This document shows, piece after piece, positions 1 to 7,190 of a stretch of DNA of 20,370 nt. Under the pieces are notes generated by a model that made no database searches, was not told the origin of the DNA, and saw nothing but the letters and a program-made list of their open reading frames with translations. The position numbers and the translations under genes were made by a program. This DNA comes from JBDHDH01 sp039591615 (GTDB lineage Bacteria > Gemmatimonadota > Gemmatimonadetes > Gemmatimonadales > GWC2-71-9): NCBI GenBank assembly GCA_039591615.1, contig JBDHDH010000092.1:1-20370 (forward strand). The letters run 5' to 3'. Within the stretch, counting starts at the first letter, position 1. Each line of letters opens with the position of its first letter.

Positions 1-184
1 TCGGCACGCCGAGGAGATCCGAGAAGCTCGCCAGCATGAACAAATCACGCTGGCGCATGTACTCCCGGTGGATCACCGATCGATAGGGCGACATGTAGAC
101 GCCCTCATACACCTCGCGGGCAGCCCGCAGCCTTGCCCGAACCGCCCTACCCCATCCGCGCAAACGCCTTGTCAGCGTCGCCAT
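1..184 (-). CDS. Small protein resembling cory-CC-star family, 5' part only
   Basis: An open frame runs leftward from an ATG at 184 off the window edge, giving 61 residues. A good ribosome-binding site (GAGGAG, about 6 nt upstream) supports the start. The N-terminus is Arg-rich and basic. It is followed by YRSVIHREYMRQRDLF and then FSDLLGVP, a pattern I associate with the short 'cory-CC-star' family, whose members end in Cys-Cys-stop and often neighbour ArsA-like ATPases. That naming is from memory and the diagnostic C-terminus lies outside the window, so the family call is tentative; the gene itself is well supported. It lies 260 bp downstream of the DUF885 gene on the same strand. No membrane segment or signal peptide is visible in the part present. 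Confidence 0.6.
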   Translation of the reverse strand, partial: MATLTRRLRGWGRAVRARLRAAREVYEGVYMSPYRSVIHREYMRQRDLFMLASFSDLLGVP

Positions 185-444
185 TGCAACTCCTCGATTC
201 GCAACCTACCTGACCGACGGCGACCGGCTGGAACGCATACGACCTGCCACCCCCACAGCCTCAGCCCCCCTCAGCTTGCTCCTACTTCTCCAATGTCGCG
301 ACTCCCCGCCTACGGTGCCACCGAGGTCGCTTAGATCAGGACTTCGCCTTCGCCCGGGGACGCCCCGATCGAGTGCCTCACCACACGCGAGCAGCGCCAA
401 AACCTGCGTAGACCGCCCACCCACCACGGCGGGAGCCAACCGCC
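185..444. other. Intergenic region, no recognised gene
   Basis: This 260-bp gap separates the DUF885 stop from the start of the next minus-strand gene. Open frames here give Arg/Pro/Gly-rich translations with no recognisable family. A short perfect hairpin (CGGGG-ACG-CCCCG, 355-367) is present without a following T run, so it is a weak terminator candidate. The gap is long enough to hold a promoter for the small downstream gene, but no clear -35/-10 pair was found. Confidence 0.5.
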
Positions 445-2058
445 TCACCCATCGAGTCGCATGCCCCAACGCATGAGGCTCACAGGGAGGGCACCGAACC
501 GCAGAACCGCCTCGTGAAAGCCGCGAAGGGAATAATCGGCGCCCGCTGCAGCGCGGTACGCCGCCCGTAGGGCGCGGAGCTCGCGGCGACCAACGGCATA
601 GCACAGCTGGTACACCGGCTCCGCACAATACCGGCGCACCTCGGCCTCGGCATGGCTCCGGTCGAAGTGGACCTTATCGATCAAGAGATCCACCGCCTCA
701 CCGAACTGCATGCCGCGGGTGTGGAGTCCGACGTCGAGCATCACCCGCACAGCCCTCCACAGGAGGGCGAGCCGTTGAAACAGCCTCTGCTCGGATGTCG
801 TGTAGAACCCTTCCTCACCCATCATTTCTTCGCAGTACAGGGCCCAACCCTCCACGGTGAGTGGAGTCCCAATGATCCGCCGGACCAGGCTCGGGTGCCG
901 CTGCGCGGTCACGAGATGGAGATGGTGGCCGGGGTAGCCCTCGTGAAGAGCCGTGGCGGGAATCTCATGGATGCAGTGATCCCGGAGTGCGCGATCAGTC
1001 GCGCCGGGATCCGTTCCATCCGGCGGTGTGACGTAGAACCAGCCCCCGCGATCAGGAGAGAAGACCGCCGGTGCCTGATACGCCGCAAACGGGATGACCG
1101 GGCGCAGGAACGCCGGCGTAGGCACCACGTCGAGTGGAGCTTCCGGGATCGGGGCCAGGCCACGGGCCTCCACGAAGCCACGAGCATCTCGCATGGCATC
1201 GGCATACACCACAACTAACTGATCGACCGGCGGATGATCGCCCCGTAACCTCTCGATGAGATCCGGCCACGGGGTACGAGGATCGATCTGACCCGCGAGC
1301 GTTGCGAGTTCAGCCTCGACCTCTTGTATCAGGACATCGCCATAGCGCCACAGTTCGTCGGCGGTCGCACTGAGTGCGTGCTGGTAGTTGAGGCGGAAGT
1401 GGAACGCGTCCTCGCCAACGGCGAAGGCTGTGGAACCGCCTTGCGGGCTGGTTGCAGGTAGGTCTTCGACGAACGCGGTCAGCGCCTCCTTGGCGACTCG
1501 AACGGTGTTGGGAAAATCGGGCTCATCCGCGGGAACCAGCTCCGTCGCGACCTCGTCGATGAGCATCTGTCCAGCTCGGGCCACCTGGGTCGCCGTCTCG
1601 ACGAAGACTCCGGGACAATCCGTCAACGTGTTACTCGCCGCGTCGAGGAAGACCGGCAAGGCCTTGATCCGTGATGCGGCGGCATGAGCCTTGTGCGCGG
1701 GCGAGCGATCCCGAGCGGCCAGGAGAACGTGGAGGCCCCGGAGCGCATGTGAGAGCCAGAATTCCGGATTCCGAACATGCGGTCGTTCCACTTCCAACTC
1801 GTGGATTGCAACTCGAACCTCGCCCAGAAGCGCGGTCCGGTCGATCTCGTCGTCCAGAGAATCCGGGTGATGCTCTTCGATGGAGGCAGCGATGGACTTG
1901 AGCGCGGCGAGGAATTGGCGCACGTCGGCGGCAGTGAAGGTGCCGAGGCGGGCGTCGTGATCACTGAGCCCCGCAGTTGATGCGTCCACCGGGTCGATGT
2001 GCCAGCGAAGATCGAGGTAGGATTGGACGAGGCGTTGAAGCCCGGAATCCGACGTCAC
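445..2058 (-). CDS. DUF885 family protein, putative metallohydrolase
   Basis: The 537-residue product fits the usual length of DUF885 proteins, which are predicted zinc-peptidase-like enzymes of mostly unknown substrate. The hallmark HEGYPGHH motif is at residues 372-379, giving an HExxxH-like metal site, and EGWALY follows at 403-408, the second conserved block containing the third ligand candidate. No signal peptide is evident, so a cytoplasmic location is inferred. The start is a GTG at 2058 that overlaps the stop of the LeuA-like gene as GTGA, indicating translational coupling. The catalytic role is inferred from the family; no substrate can be read from the sequence, and the neighbours (SixA, LeuA-like, sugar nucleotide genes) do not define one. 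Confidence 0.9.
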   Translation of the reverse strand: MTSDSGLQRLVQSYLDLRWHIDPVDASTAGLSDHDARLGTFTAADVRQFLAALKSIAASIEEHHPDSLDDEIDRTALLGEVRVAIHELEVERPHVRNPEFWLSHALRGLHVLLAARDRSPAHKAHAAASRIKALPVFLDAASNTLTDCPGVFVETATQVARAGQMLIDEVATELVPADEPDFPNTVRVAKEALTAFVEDLPATSPQGGSTAFAVGEDAFHFRLNYQHALSATADELWRYGDVLIQEVEAELATLAGQIDPRTPWPDLIERLRGDHPPVDQLVVVYADAMRDARGFVEARGLAPIPEAPLDVVPTPAFLRPVIPFAAYQAPAVFSPDRGGWFYVTPPDGTDPGATDRALRDHCIHEIPATALHEGYPGHHLHLVTAQRHPSLVRRIIGTPLTVEGWALYCEEMMGEEGFYTTSEQRLFQRLALLWRAVRVMLDVGLHTRGMQFGEAVDLLIDKVHFDRSHAEAEVRRYCAEPVYQLCYAVGRRELRALRAAYRAAAGADYSLRGFHEAVLRFGALPVSLMRWGMRLDG

Positions 2059-3293
2059 CGGTTCTCAGCGACCTCGCTGATGAGACTTCGGCACTCCTCC
2101 TCCGTGAGAACCCGATCGGCGTCTTTGGCGGCGGCGAAAAGCCGCTGGCACACGGTCTCGTCGTTCGGATCGTAGCCGTGGGCCGCGAGCCACCACTTGA
2201 CGTTTGACATACCCGAGACAGGTGAGATCTCGATGACCTGTCTCGACCCGAAGTGACTCGCGGGCACACTCGAATAGACCCGATCCGCGAGCCAGGCATC
2301 TCCTTTTTGAGTCGCCTTGATGATCGCGGCGGCATGCACACCAGTACCAGTGCGGAACGCATCCGTCCCGATGACCGGGTAATTGGCCGGCAAAGGGACG
2401 CCAATCGTTCTCGCAGCGAGCTCGCAATACTCGCGAAGCTTCGACACGTCGTGTCGATGGGTGCCGAGCAGGTGGAGATTCACGATGAGGAGATCCATCT
2501 CCGCGTTTCCCACTCGCTCGCCGACACCTAGGGCGGTCGCGTGCACCCGATCCACTCCCGCCTCGATGGCGGCCAGGCAGTTGATGACACCGAGGCCGCG
2601 GTCTCGGTGGCCGTGCCAATCGATCTTCACATCCTCGCCGGACGGCTCGACGATGTCCTCGCGAACGAAGCGAACCAAGTGTCGCACGCCGTCCGGGGTC
2701 GCATGCCCCACGGTATCCGCGAGGCAGATCCGCCTTGCCCCCCACGCGATGGCGTTGCTGTAGAGTGCCTTGATTGTCTCGGGTCGGGCCCGGGTGGTGT
2801 CTTCGGTCACGAACATCACGGGCAGCCCTTCCCCAACCGCGAACTTCACGGCTCTCTCGCTGGCCTCGAGCATGCGGTCGAGCGTCCAGCCTTCTGCGTA
2901 CTGTCGGATGGGGGAGGAGCCGATGAAGGTGGCGGCCTCGATGGCGATCCCAACCTCCTGGGAGATCTCGACAATGGGCTCGACGTCGGCGACTACCGTG
3001 CGCGCCGCGCAGTTGGGCCCAATCGGGAGCTTCGCTTCCACGATCTCCCTCGCCAGCGCACTGACCGACTCCACGACATGCGGGCCAGCCCCTGGTAAGC
3101 CGATATCCGCGGACACTATCCCGAGATCCGCCATGAGATGAAGAAATGCCTTCTTGACGTCAATGGGTGGATCGATGGCGGATGGCGATTGGAGCCCGTC
3201 GCGGAGCGTCTCGTCATTGAGATCGACCACGGCTGATTGCCAGGCAAATCCGTCGACGGAGTTCCAGTCGTGAATGAGCTCGACTTCCTTCAT
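2055..3293 (-). CDS. LeuA-like DRE-TIM condensing enzyme (2-isopropylmalate/homocitrate synthase type)
   Basis: The 412-residue protein is a DRE-TIM metallolyase of the HMGL-like superfamily. The strand-1 signature NDETLRDGLQSP is at about residues 26-37, EDTTRA at 164-169, the divalent-metal motif HGHRDRG at 227-233, and the GVGERVGN block at 256-263. These are features of Claisen condensing enzymes that join acetyl-CoA to a 2-oxo acid. At this length it lacks room for the C-terminal leucine-binding regulatory domain of classical LeuA (about 510 residues), so it could be a feedback-insensitive isopropylmalate synthase, a homocitrate or citramalate synthase, or a specialised lyase. No leuB, leuC or leuD lies nearby, so the exact substrate is open. 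The gene starts 31 bp after the SixA gene, and its stop overlaps the next start (GTGA). Confidence 0.85.
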   Translation of the reverse strand: MKEVELIHDWNSVDGFAWQSAVVDLNDETLRDGLQSPSAIDPPIDVKKAFLHLMADLGIVSADIGLPGAGPHVVESVSALAREIVEAKLPIGPNCAARTVVADVEPIVEISQEVGIAIEAATFIGSSPIRQYAEGWTLDRMLEASERAVKFAVGEGLPVMFVTEDTTRARPETIKALYSNAIAWGARRICLADTVGHATPDGVRHLVRFVREDIVEPSGEDVKIDWHGHRDRGLGVINCLAAIEAGVDRVHATALGVGERVGNAEMDLLIVNLHLLGTHRHDVSKLREYCELAARTIGVPLPANYPVIGTDAFRTGTGVHAAAIIKATQKGDAWLADRVYSSVPASHFGSRQVIEISPVSGMSNVKWWLAAHGYDPNDETVCQRLFAAAKDADRVLTEEECRSLISEVAENR

Positions 3294-3324
3294 GGCCGAA
3301 GGATGTCGGGACCGGAAATCGCAG

Positions 3325-3798
3325 TCAACCCATCGGTTGGACGAGCTCGGGGATCATCATCCAACGCACGGACCACTGTCCGTCCCCACTCCGCTCGATG
3401 CAGAGGACACTTCCCCGCTGAAACGCTACGGTGTTCCGCTCCGGATCTCCACACAGTAAGAGCGAGGCCAGCCTCGCGAGATGGGGAAGATGTCCCACCA
3501 ACATGAGGGATCGATCATCAGCCGTGAGGCGGCCCTCCCACACCATCGGATCTGCCATCGGATCGAGGCCGTCCGCGGCGCCCGCTCCGCTCGTCGGCCT
3601 CAGATATCCTGCCAGAATGTCGGCCGTCTCTCGAGCGCGCATCTTACCACTGTGCACGATACGATCGACTCGCACGTGGCCGCCGGCCAACACCCCGCTG
3701 ACTGCAGCGACGTCCGCACGACCCCGCTCGGTGAGGGGCCGATTCGGGTCCTCGTCCGCCGACTTCGCGTCTCCGTGCTGAACGAGAAAGAGCCGCAT
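3325..3798 (-). CDS. SixA-like phosphohistidine phosphatase (histidine phosphatase superfamily)
   Basis: The 157-residue protein has the compact fold length of SixA, which removes phosphate from phosphohistidine domains. The catalytic motif appears as LVQHGD, with the nucleophile His at residue 8. SGKMRARETA (50-59) provides the conserved Arg, and VGHLPH (101-106) the second catalytic His at 103. The usual RHG is QHG here, a change I recall in other bacterial SixA-like proteins; it may lower activity or alter substrate. The frame opens with GTG-GTG-ATG. I chose the ATG at 3798 because a GGAG lies 5 nt upstream. The target phosphoprotein is unknown. The gene sits 36 bp downstream of the nucleotidyltransferase gene, probably in the same operon. 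Confidence 0.87.
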   Translation of the reverse strand: MRLFLVQHGDAKSADEDPNRPLTERGRADVAAVSGVLAGGHVRVDRIVHSGKMRARETADILAGYLRPTSGAGAADGLDPMADPMVWEGRLTADDRSLMLVGHLPHLARLASLLLCGDPERNTVAFQRGSVLCIERSGDGQWSVRWMMIPELVQPMG

Positions 3799-3834
3799 CA
3801 CCACTCCACCAATCAGCCTTGGACGTTGCCGCTC

Positions 3835-4818
3835 CTACGGCGCCTCGGCGATCTCGTCTTTCGCCACAACCATGTTATTGAGGGTGCGGTCGTGTACCTC
3901 GGCGTTGTCGCCAATGAGCGAATGCTCGATCGTGCAGCCCACCACCCGTGCATTCCGTCCGACGATGACATCGCGGAGCACGCTTCGTTTCACCACAGCT
4001 CCATCGTCGATAGACACGTTCGGTCCGATCGTCGAAGCTTCCAGGACGACGTCGTCCGCAACGAAGACCGGATCCACAACGTCCACCCGGTCTGTCACCG
4101 CCGGCCGCCGGCCGCGACCGCCCTCCAGGAGTTGGCGGTTGGTCGAGAGCACCGTCTCCACCTTGCCGCAGTCGTACCACCCAGCTACCTCCGCCGTCCG
4201 TATTCTGCGACCGTGATCGATCATGAACTGGAACGCATCAGTAAGAAACCACTCACCCTTGAGTTGCGGGCGGGTTAGCGCCCAGTCGATTCCTTCGAAC
4301 AGGGCCTCCCAGTCTCGGATGTAGTACAGCCCGATATTCGCGAGCTTGGAAATGGGCTCCGACGGTTTCTCCACGATCCGTTCCATGTTACCTGCTTCGT
4401 CTGTCACCACCACACCGAATCGCTGATAGTCTTCGACCTCTTTGACCCAGATGATCCCATCGGCATCCGAGCGGGTGATCAATGAGAGGTCCGCATCGAA
4501 GACGGTGTCGACGAACACGATGAGCACGGGCCCCTGTACGTATGGCCGTGCGAGGTTCACGGCACCCGCCGTACCGTCCTGGACCTCCTGCTCGACGAAA
4601 CGCGACGGAAGTTCGTATGCCGTCCGAACGTACGCCTCGACCTCTTCCTTCAGGTGCCCCGTGATGAAGATGAGCTCCTCCACGTCCAACCCAGCGAGCT
4701 TGTCCACGACGTAGTCGAGGACCGGACGCCCGGCCACGTGGATGAGTGGCTTCGGAACATGTTTCGTGATGGGAAGAAGGCGGGTTCCCTTTCCGGCGAC
4801 GGGAAGGATGACTCTCAT
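3835..4818 (-). CDS. Sugar-phosphate nucleotidyltransferase (RmlA/GlmU-like) with left-handed beta-helix tail
   Basis: The 327-residue protein begins with the nucleotide-binding signature VAGKGTRLLPITKHVPKPL (about 7-25) of NDP-sugar pyrophosphorylases, which make an NDP-sugar and pyrophosphate from NTP and a sugar 1-phosphate. VDTVFDADLS resembles the segment that binds the catalytic metal, and IVEKPSEP carries the conserved sugar-binding EKP. After about residue 240 a series of short hexapeptide-like turns, such as IGPNVSIDDGAVV and IGDNAEV, indicates a left-handed beta-helix. The nucleotide and sugar cannot be fixed from sequence; glucose or mannose 1-phosphate with dTTP, UTP or GTP are all possible. 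The downstream cupin hints at mannose metabolism. A GGAAAG lies just before the ATG. Confidence 0.88.
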   Translation of the reverse strand: MRVILPVAGKGTRLLPITKHVPKPLIHVAGRPVLDYVVDKLAGLDVEELIFITGHLKEEVEAYVRTAYELPSRFVEQEVQDGTAGAVNLARPYVQGPVLIVFVDTVFDADLSLITRSDADGIIWVKEVEDYQRFGVVVTDEAGNMERIVEKPSEPISKLANIGLYYIRDWEALFEGIDWALTRPQLKGEWFLTDAFQFMIDHGRRIRTAEVAGWYDCGKVETVLSTNRQLLEGGRGRRPAVTDRVDVVDPVFVADDVVLEASTIGPNVSIDDGAVVKRSVLRDVIVGRNARVVGCTIEHSLIGDNAEVHDRTLNNMVVAKDEIAEAP

Positions 4819-4887
4819 AGTCTTTCCATTGGTTTGCGCTGCACTGACCTCCTACTCCTCCCCCCCGGGCCGCGGTGAACGGCGGGA

Positions 4888-5253
4888 TCACACCCTCCCG
4901 TATCGATCCTCCAGCCGGACCACATCGTCGAGCTCGGGAGTGGACACCTCGAGAAGATCGCTCGTCTCAACTGCCTCCATTTGGTGCACCGTCCGCGGCG
5001 TCACGTGGTAGCTCTCTCCCGGCCGCATCGCCCGCTCCACCAACTCGTCGTTGTCCTGCACGCGGAAGACGATCCTTCCCCGGAGCACGTGGATCGTTTC
5101 ATCCTTTCGCTCGTGGTATTGAAGGCTCAGCAAGTGGCCGGCCTCGATGTGGAGGATCTTTCCGACGTATCGATCCGTTCGAGCCCAAATCAATTCATGG
5201 CCCCAGGGCTTGTCCACACGGTATGGTACCTGGTCGGCCTCGGCATTGCTCAC
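4888..5253 (-). CDS. Cupin protein, type II phosphomannose isomerase-like
   Basis: This 121-residue single cupin matches the C-terminal isomerase half of ManC-type bifunctional enzymes, which interconvert mannose 6-phosphate and fructose 6-phosphate. VDKPWGHE at 13-20 is the typical entry motif. LQYHERKDETIHVLRG (44-59) supplies metal ligand candidates His47 and Glu52, and PRTVH ends in the ligand candidate His90. The GTG start at 5253 has GGAG 6 nt upstream. It is followed 69 bp later by a nucleotidyltransferase gene, so the two ManC activities may be encoded separately here. It could also be a sugar or small-molecule binding cupin without isomerase activity. Confidence 0.85.
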   Translation of the reverse strand: MSNAEADQVPYRVDKPWGHELIWARTDRYVGKILHIEAGHLLSLQYHERKDETIHVLRGRIVFRVQDNDELVERAMRPGESYHVTPRTVHQMEAVETSDLLEVSTPELDDVVRLEDRYGRV

Positions 5254-5322
5254 GGAAGTCTCCGTTTCTGTTCTCGTTCTCCCGCTTCTCGCGCCTATGC
5301 GCTAGAGGCAGAAACCCGGCGG

Positions 5323-5913
5323 CTACTCCAAGTGCAATCGCAGCGACGGCGGGCTCGTCACACACGCTTTGACACACACACCACATCCTACGCATCCCTC
5401 AGCGAGAATGACCGGGCGTCCGGCCTCATCGAGACGCAACGCTTTTTCTCCCAAGGGGCACGCTCGAGCGCAGACGCCGCATTCGACGTCGTCGAACGCG
5501 ATGCACCGCTCGGGTACGAGCTCGAGTCTCGCCAGGTGGTACCCTTCCCACCGCTCCTCAGGAACCTGGAGAGCGCCCGTGGGGCACGCCCGTGCACAGG
5601 GAATATCATCGCAGACCGTGCATGGCTGGATGGCCGGATCGATGATCGGCGTGCCCACGGAGAACCCGGCACCGGACGGCGCCTTGATGATCGCACCAGG
5701 CGGACACACCTCGATGCAATCGCTGCATCGCGTACACGCCGCAAGAAACGCCAACTCGTCCAACGCACCGGGCGGCCGAAAATACACGTTGGGCGCCACA
5801 CGACGCTCAGCACGCCGCGCGGCTTCTTGAACGAGACGCCCGACGGTGTCCCGGAAGAAGGCCCGCCGGTCCCCCCCACCTCCTGTGATGAACCCGCTGA
5901 TGTCTCGACCCAT
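5323..5913 (-). CDS. Polyferredoxin with four [4Fe-4S] motifs (NapG/NapF-like)
   Basis: The 196-residue protein carries sixteen cysteines in four clusters of four: 60/63/66/70, 98/101/106/110, 137/145/148/152 and 174/177/180/184, each able to coordinate a [4Fe-4S] centre. This layout resembles NapG/MauM-type electron-transfer proteins. An N-terminal DRRAFFRD (15-22) resembles a twin-arginine motif but lacks a following hydrophobic stretch, so export is doubtful. I chose the ATG at 5913, with AAAAGG nearby; a longer frame begins at 5949. No oxidoreductase catalytic subunit is adjacent. The divergent neighbour is a radical SAM protein, which would need an electron donor, so a functional link is possible but inferred. 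Confidence 0.88.
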   Translation of the reverse strand: MGRDISGFITGGGGDRRAFFRDTVGRLVQEAARRAERRVAPNVYFRPPGALDELAFLAACTRCSDCIEVCPPGAIIKAPSGAGFSVGTPIIDPAIQPCTVCDDIPCARACPTGALQVPEERWEGYHLARLELVPERCIAFDDVECGVCARACPLGEKALRLDEAGRPVILAEGCVGCGVCVKACVTSPPSLRLHLE

Positions 5914-6173
5914 CGAACCTTTTCGACTCCCCTCTCGATGCTGGCCCACGCGACCTCTGTCACCTCACGCGGCGGGCCTGGAGCGTGGCGTAAGCTAGTC
6001 GTCCGCCGAGCACGGGAGCAATGTCGCGCCCCTACTTCTCATGCTGCCGGGGCTCCTGGTCGTGCCCTGCAGTTGGAGCACCTCGGGCCTTGGTCGGGAC
6101 GGAGCGAAGGGAGTGGAGCCACCAAGGTCCCGCGGTCCTTCGCCTTCATCCCCCTCGGATGTAACTTCAAAGC
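5914..6173. promoter_or_regulatory. Divergent intergenic region with a long inverted repeat
   Basis: This 260-bp region separates the minus-strand polyferredoxin from the plus-strand radical SAM gene and should contain both promoters, although I could not assign -35/-10 elements with confidence. Near the radical SAM start, CCTTGGT and ACCAAGG form a perfect 7-bp inverted repeat around a 28-nt loop (about 6089-6130). No recognised protein is encoded here; short frames give low-complexity Pro/Ser/Arg-rich translations. Confidence 0.4.
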
Positions 6174-7160
6174 GTGACAAGTCTTAGCACTCAAGGCGGT
6201 TTTCGCCCAGCCTACCGGTATCTCTCGCGCCAGGAGCTGGCCCAGCGCGTGAACCGCGCCCTCGCCAGCCTGGCCGATTGCCGCATCTGCCCCCGGGACT
6301 GCCAGGTCAACCGCCTCGAAGACAAATGGGCGGCCTGCAAGACCGGGCGCAACGCGATCGTGAGCAGTTACTTCCCCCACTTCGGCGAGGAGGACTGTCT
6401 CCGAGGATGGAACGGATCCGGGACTATCTTCTTCACTCATTGCAACCTGCGGTGCGTCTTCTGTCAGAACTACGACATCAGCCAAGCCGTCCGGGCTGAC
6501 AAGGCAGCTCCGGGCTCGCGTCCGAAGGAGATTGCTGAGATGATGCTCGAGCTGGAACGTCGGGGTTGCCACAACATCAACTTCGTGACACCGGAGCACG
6601 TCGTACCGCAGGTGCTCGAGGCCGTTGCCGTGGCCATCGACGGCGGGATCGATCTACCAATCGTGTACAATACCAGCGCGTACGATTCCCTCGAGAGCCT
6701 CGAGCTTCTTGATGGAGTCGTTGATATCTACATGCCGGATTTCAAATACTGGTCCCCAGAGGTCAGTCGAACCTATTTGAAGGCGGAGAACTACCCAGCA
6801 GCTGCCCGGGCAGCGATCCAAGAAATGCACCGACAGGTGGGCGATCTCGTCCTCGATGCGAACGGGATCGCCAAGCGAGGCCTGCTCATCCGGCACCTCG
6901 TGATGCCAGGGGGCCTCGAGGAAACCCGCGCGATCCTCGACTGGATTGCAACCTTACTCGGCCCGAATACGTACGTGAACTTGATGGAGCAGTACTCTCC
7001 TTCTGGAAAGGTCGATGCCGAACACCATCCCGAGATCGATCGACGACTCTCCTCCACCGAGTTCGAGGAGGCCAGGACGATCGCCCGCGACGTTGGCCTC
7101 ACCCGCCTCGATAAACGGCGGACATACATCCGCCTGGCGAACCGCAGCGTCGCCTGGTAG
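6174..7160 (+). CDS. Radical SAM protein, PflX/COG1313 type
   Basis: The 328-residue protein has the radical SAM signature CNLRCVFC (Cys90, Cys94, Cys97, spacing CX3CX2C), which binds the [4Fe-4S] cluster that cleaves S-adenosylmethionine. An N-terminal cysteine set, CRICPRDC (36/39/43) plus Cys55, may hold a second metal site and is typical of the PflX group related to pyruvate formate-lyase activases. MPDFKYW and the late MEQYSPSG block also fit the family. No glycyl radical enzyme is encoded nearby, and no AMMECR1 or Memo partner is present, so the substrate is unknown. The start is a GTG with no clear ribosome-binding site; no better start lies close by. Confidence 0.9.
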   Translation: MTSLSTQGGFRPAYRYLSRQELAQRVNRALASLADCRICPRDCQVNRLEDKWAACKTGRNAIVSSYFPHFGEEDCLRGWNGSGTIFFTHCNLRCVFCQNYDISQAVRADKAAPGSRPKEIAEMMLELERRGCHNINFVTPEHVVPQVLEAVAVAIDGGIDLPIVYNTSAYDSLESLELLDGVVDIYMPDFKYWSPEVSRTYLKAENYPAAARAAIQEMHRQVGDLVLDANGIAKRGLLIRHLVMPGGLEETRAILDWIATLLGPNTYVNLMEQYSPSGKVDAEHHPEIDRRLSSTEFEEARTIARDVGLTRLDKRRTYIRLANRSVAW

Positions 7161-7190
7161 ACCTCTCGACTACGTATCTTCCATAGCAGC

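Noticed and set aside
206..628. Minus-strand frame of 140 codons overlapping the end of the DUF885 gene
   Set aside because: Its translation is Arg/Gly/Ser-rich without a recognisable family, and most of it lies in another frame of a well-supported gene.
6080..6150. Stretch resembling a T-box leader (AAGGTCCCGCGGTCCTTCG) upstream of the radical SAM gene
   Set aside because: It lacks the conserved GGTGGNACCGCG core and no specifier loop or terminator could be placed, and the downstream gene is not an aminoacyl-tRNA synthetase or amino acid gene.
6039..6599. Minus-strand frame of 186 codons antisense to the radical SAM gene
   Set aside because: The plus-strand radical SAM protein has clear motifs across this stretch; the antisense translation matches no family I know.
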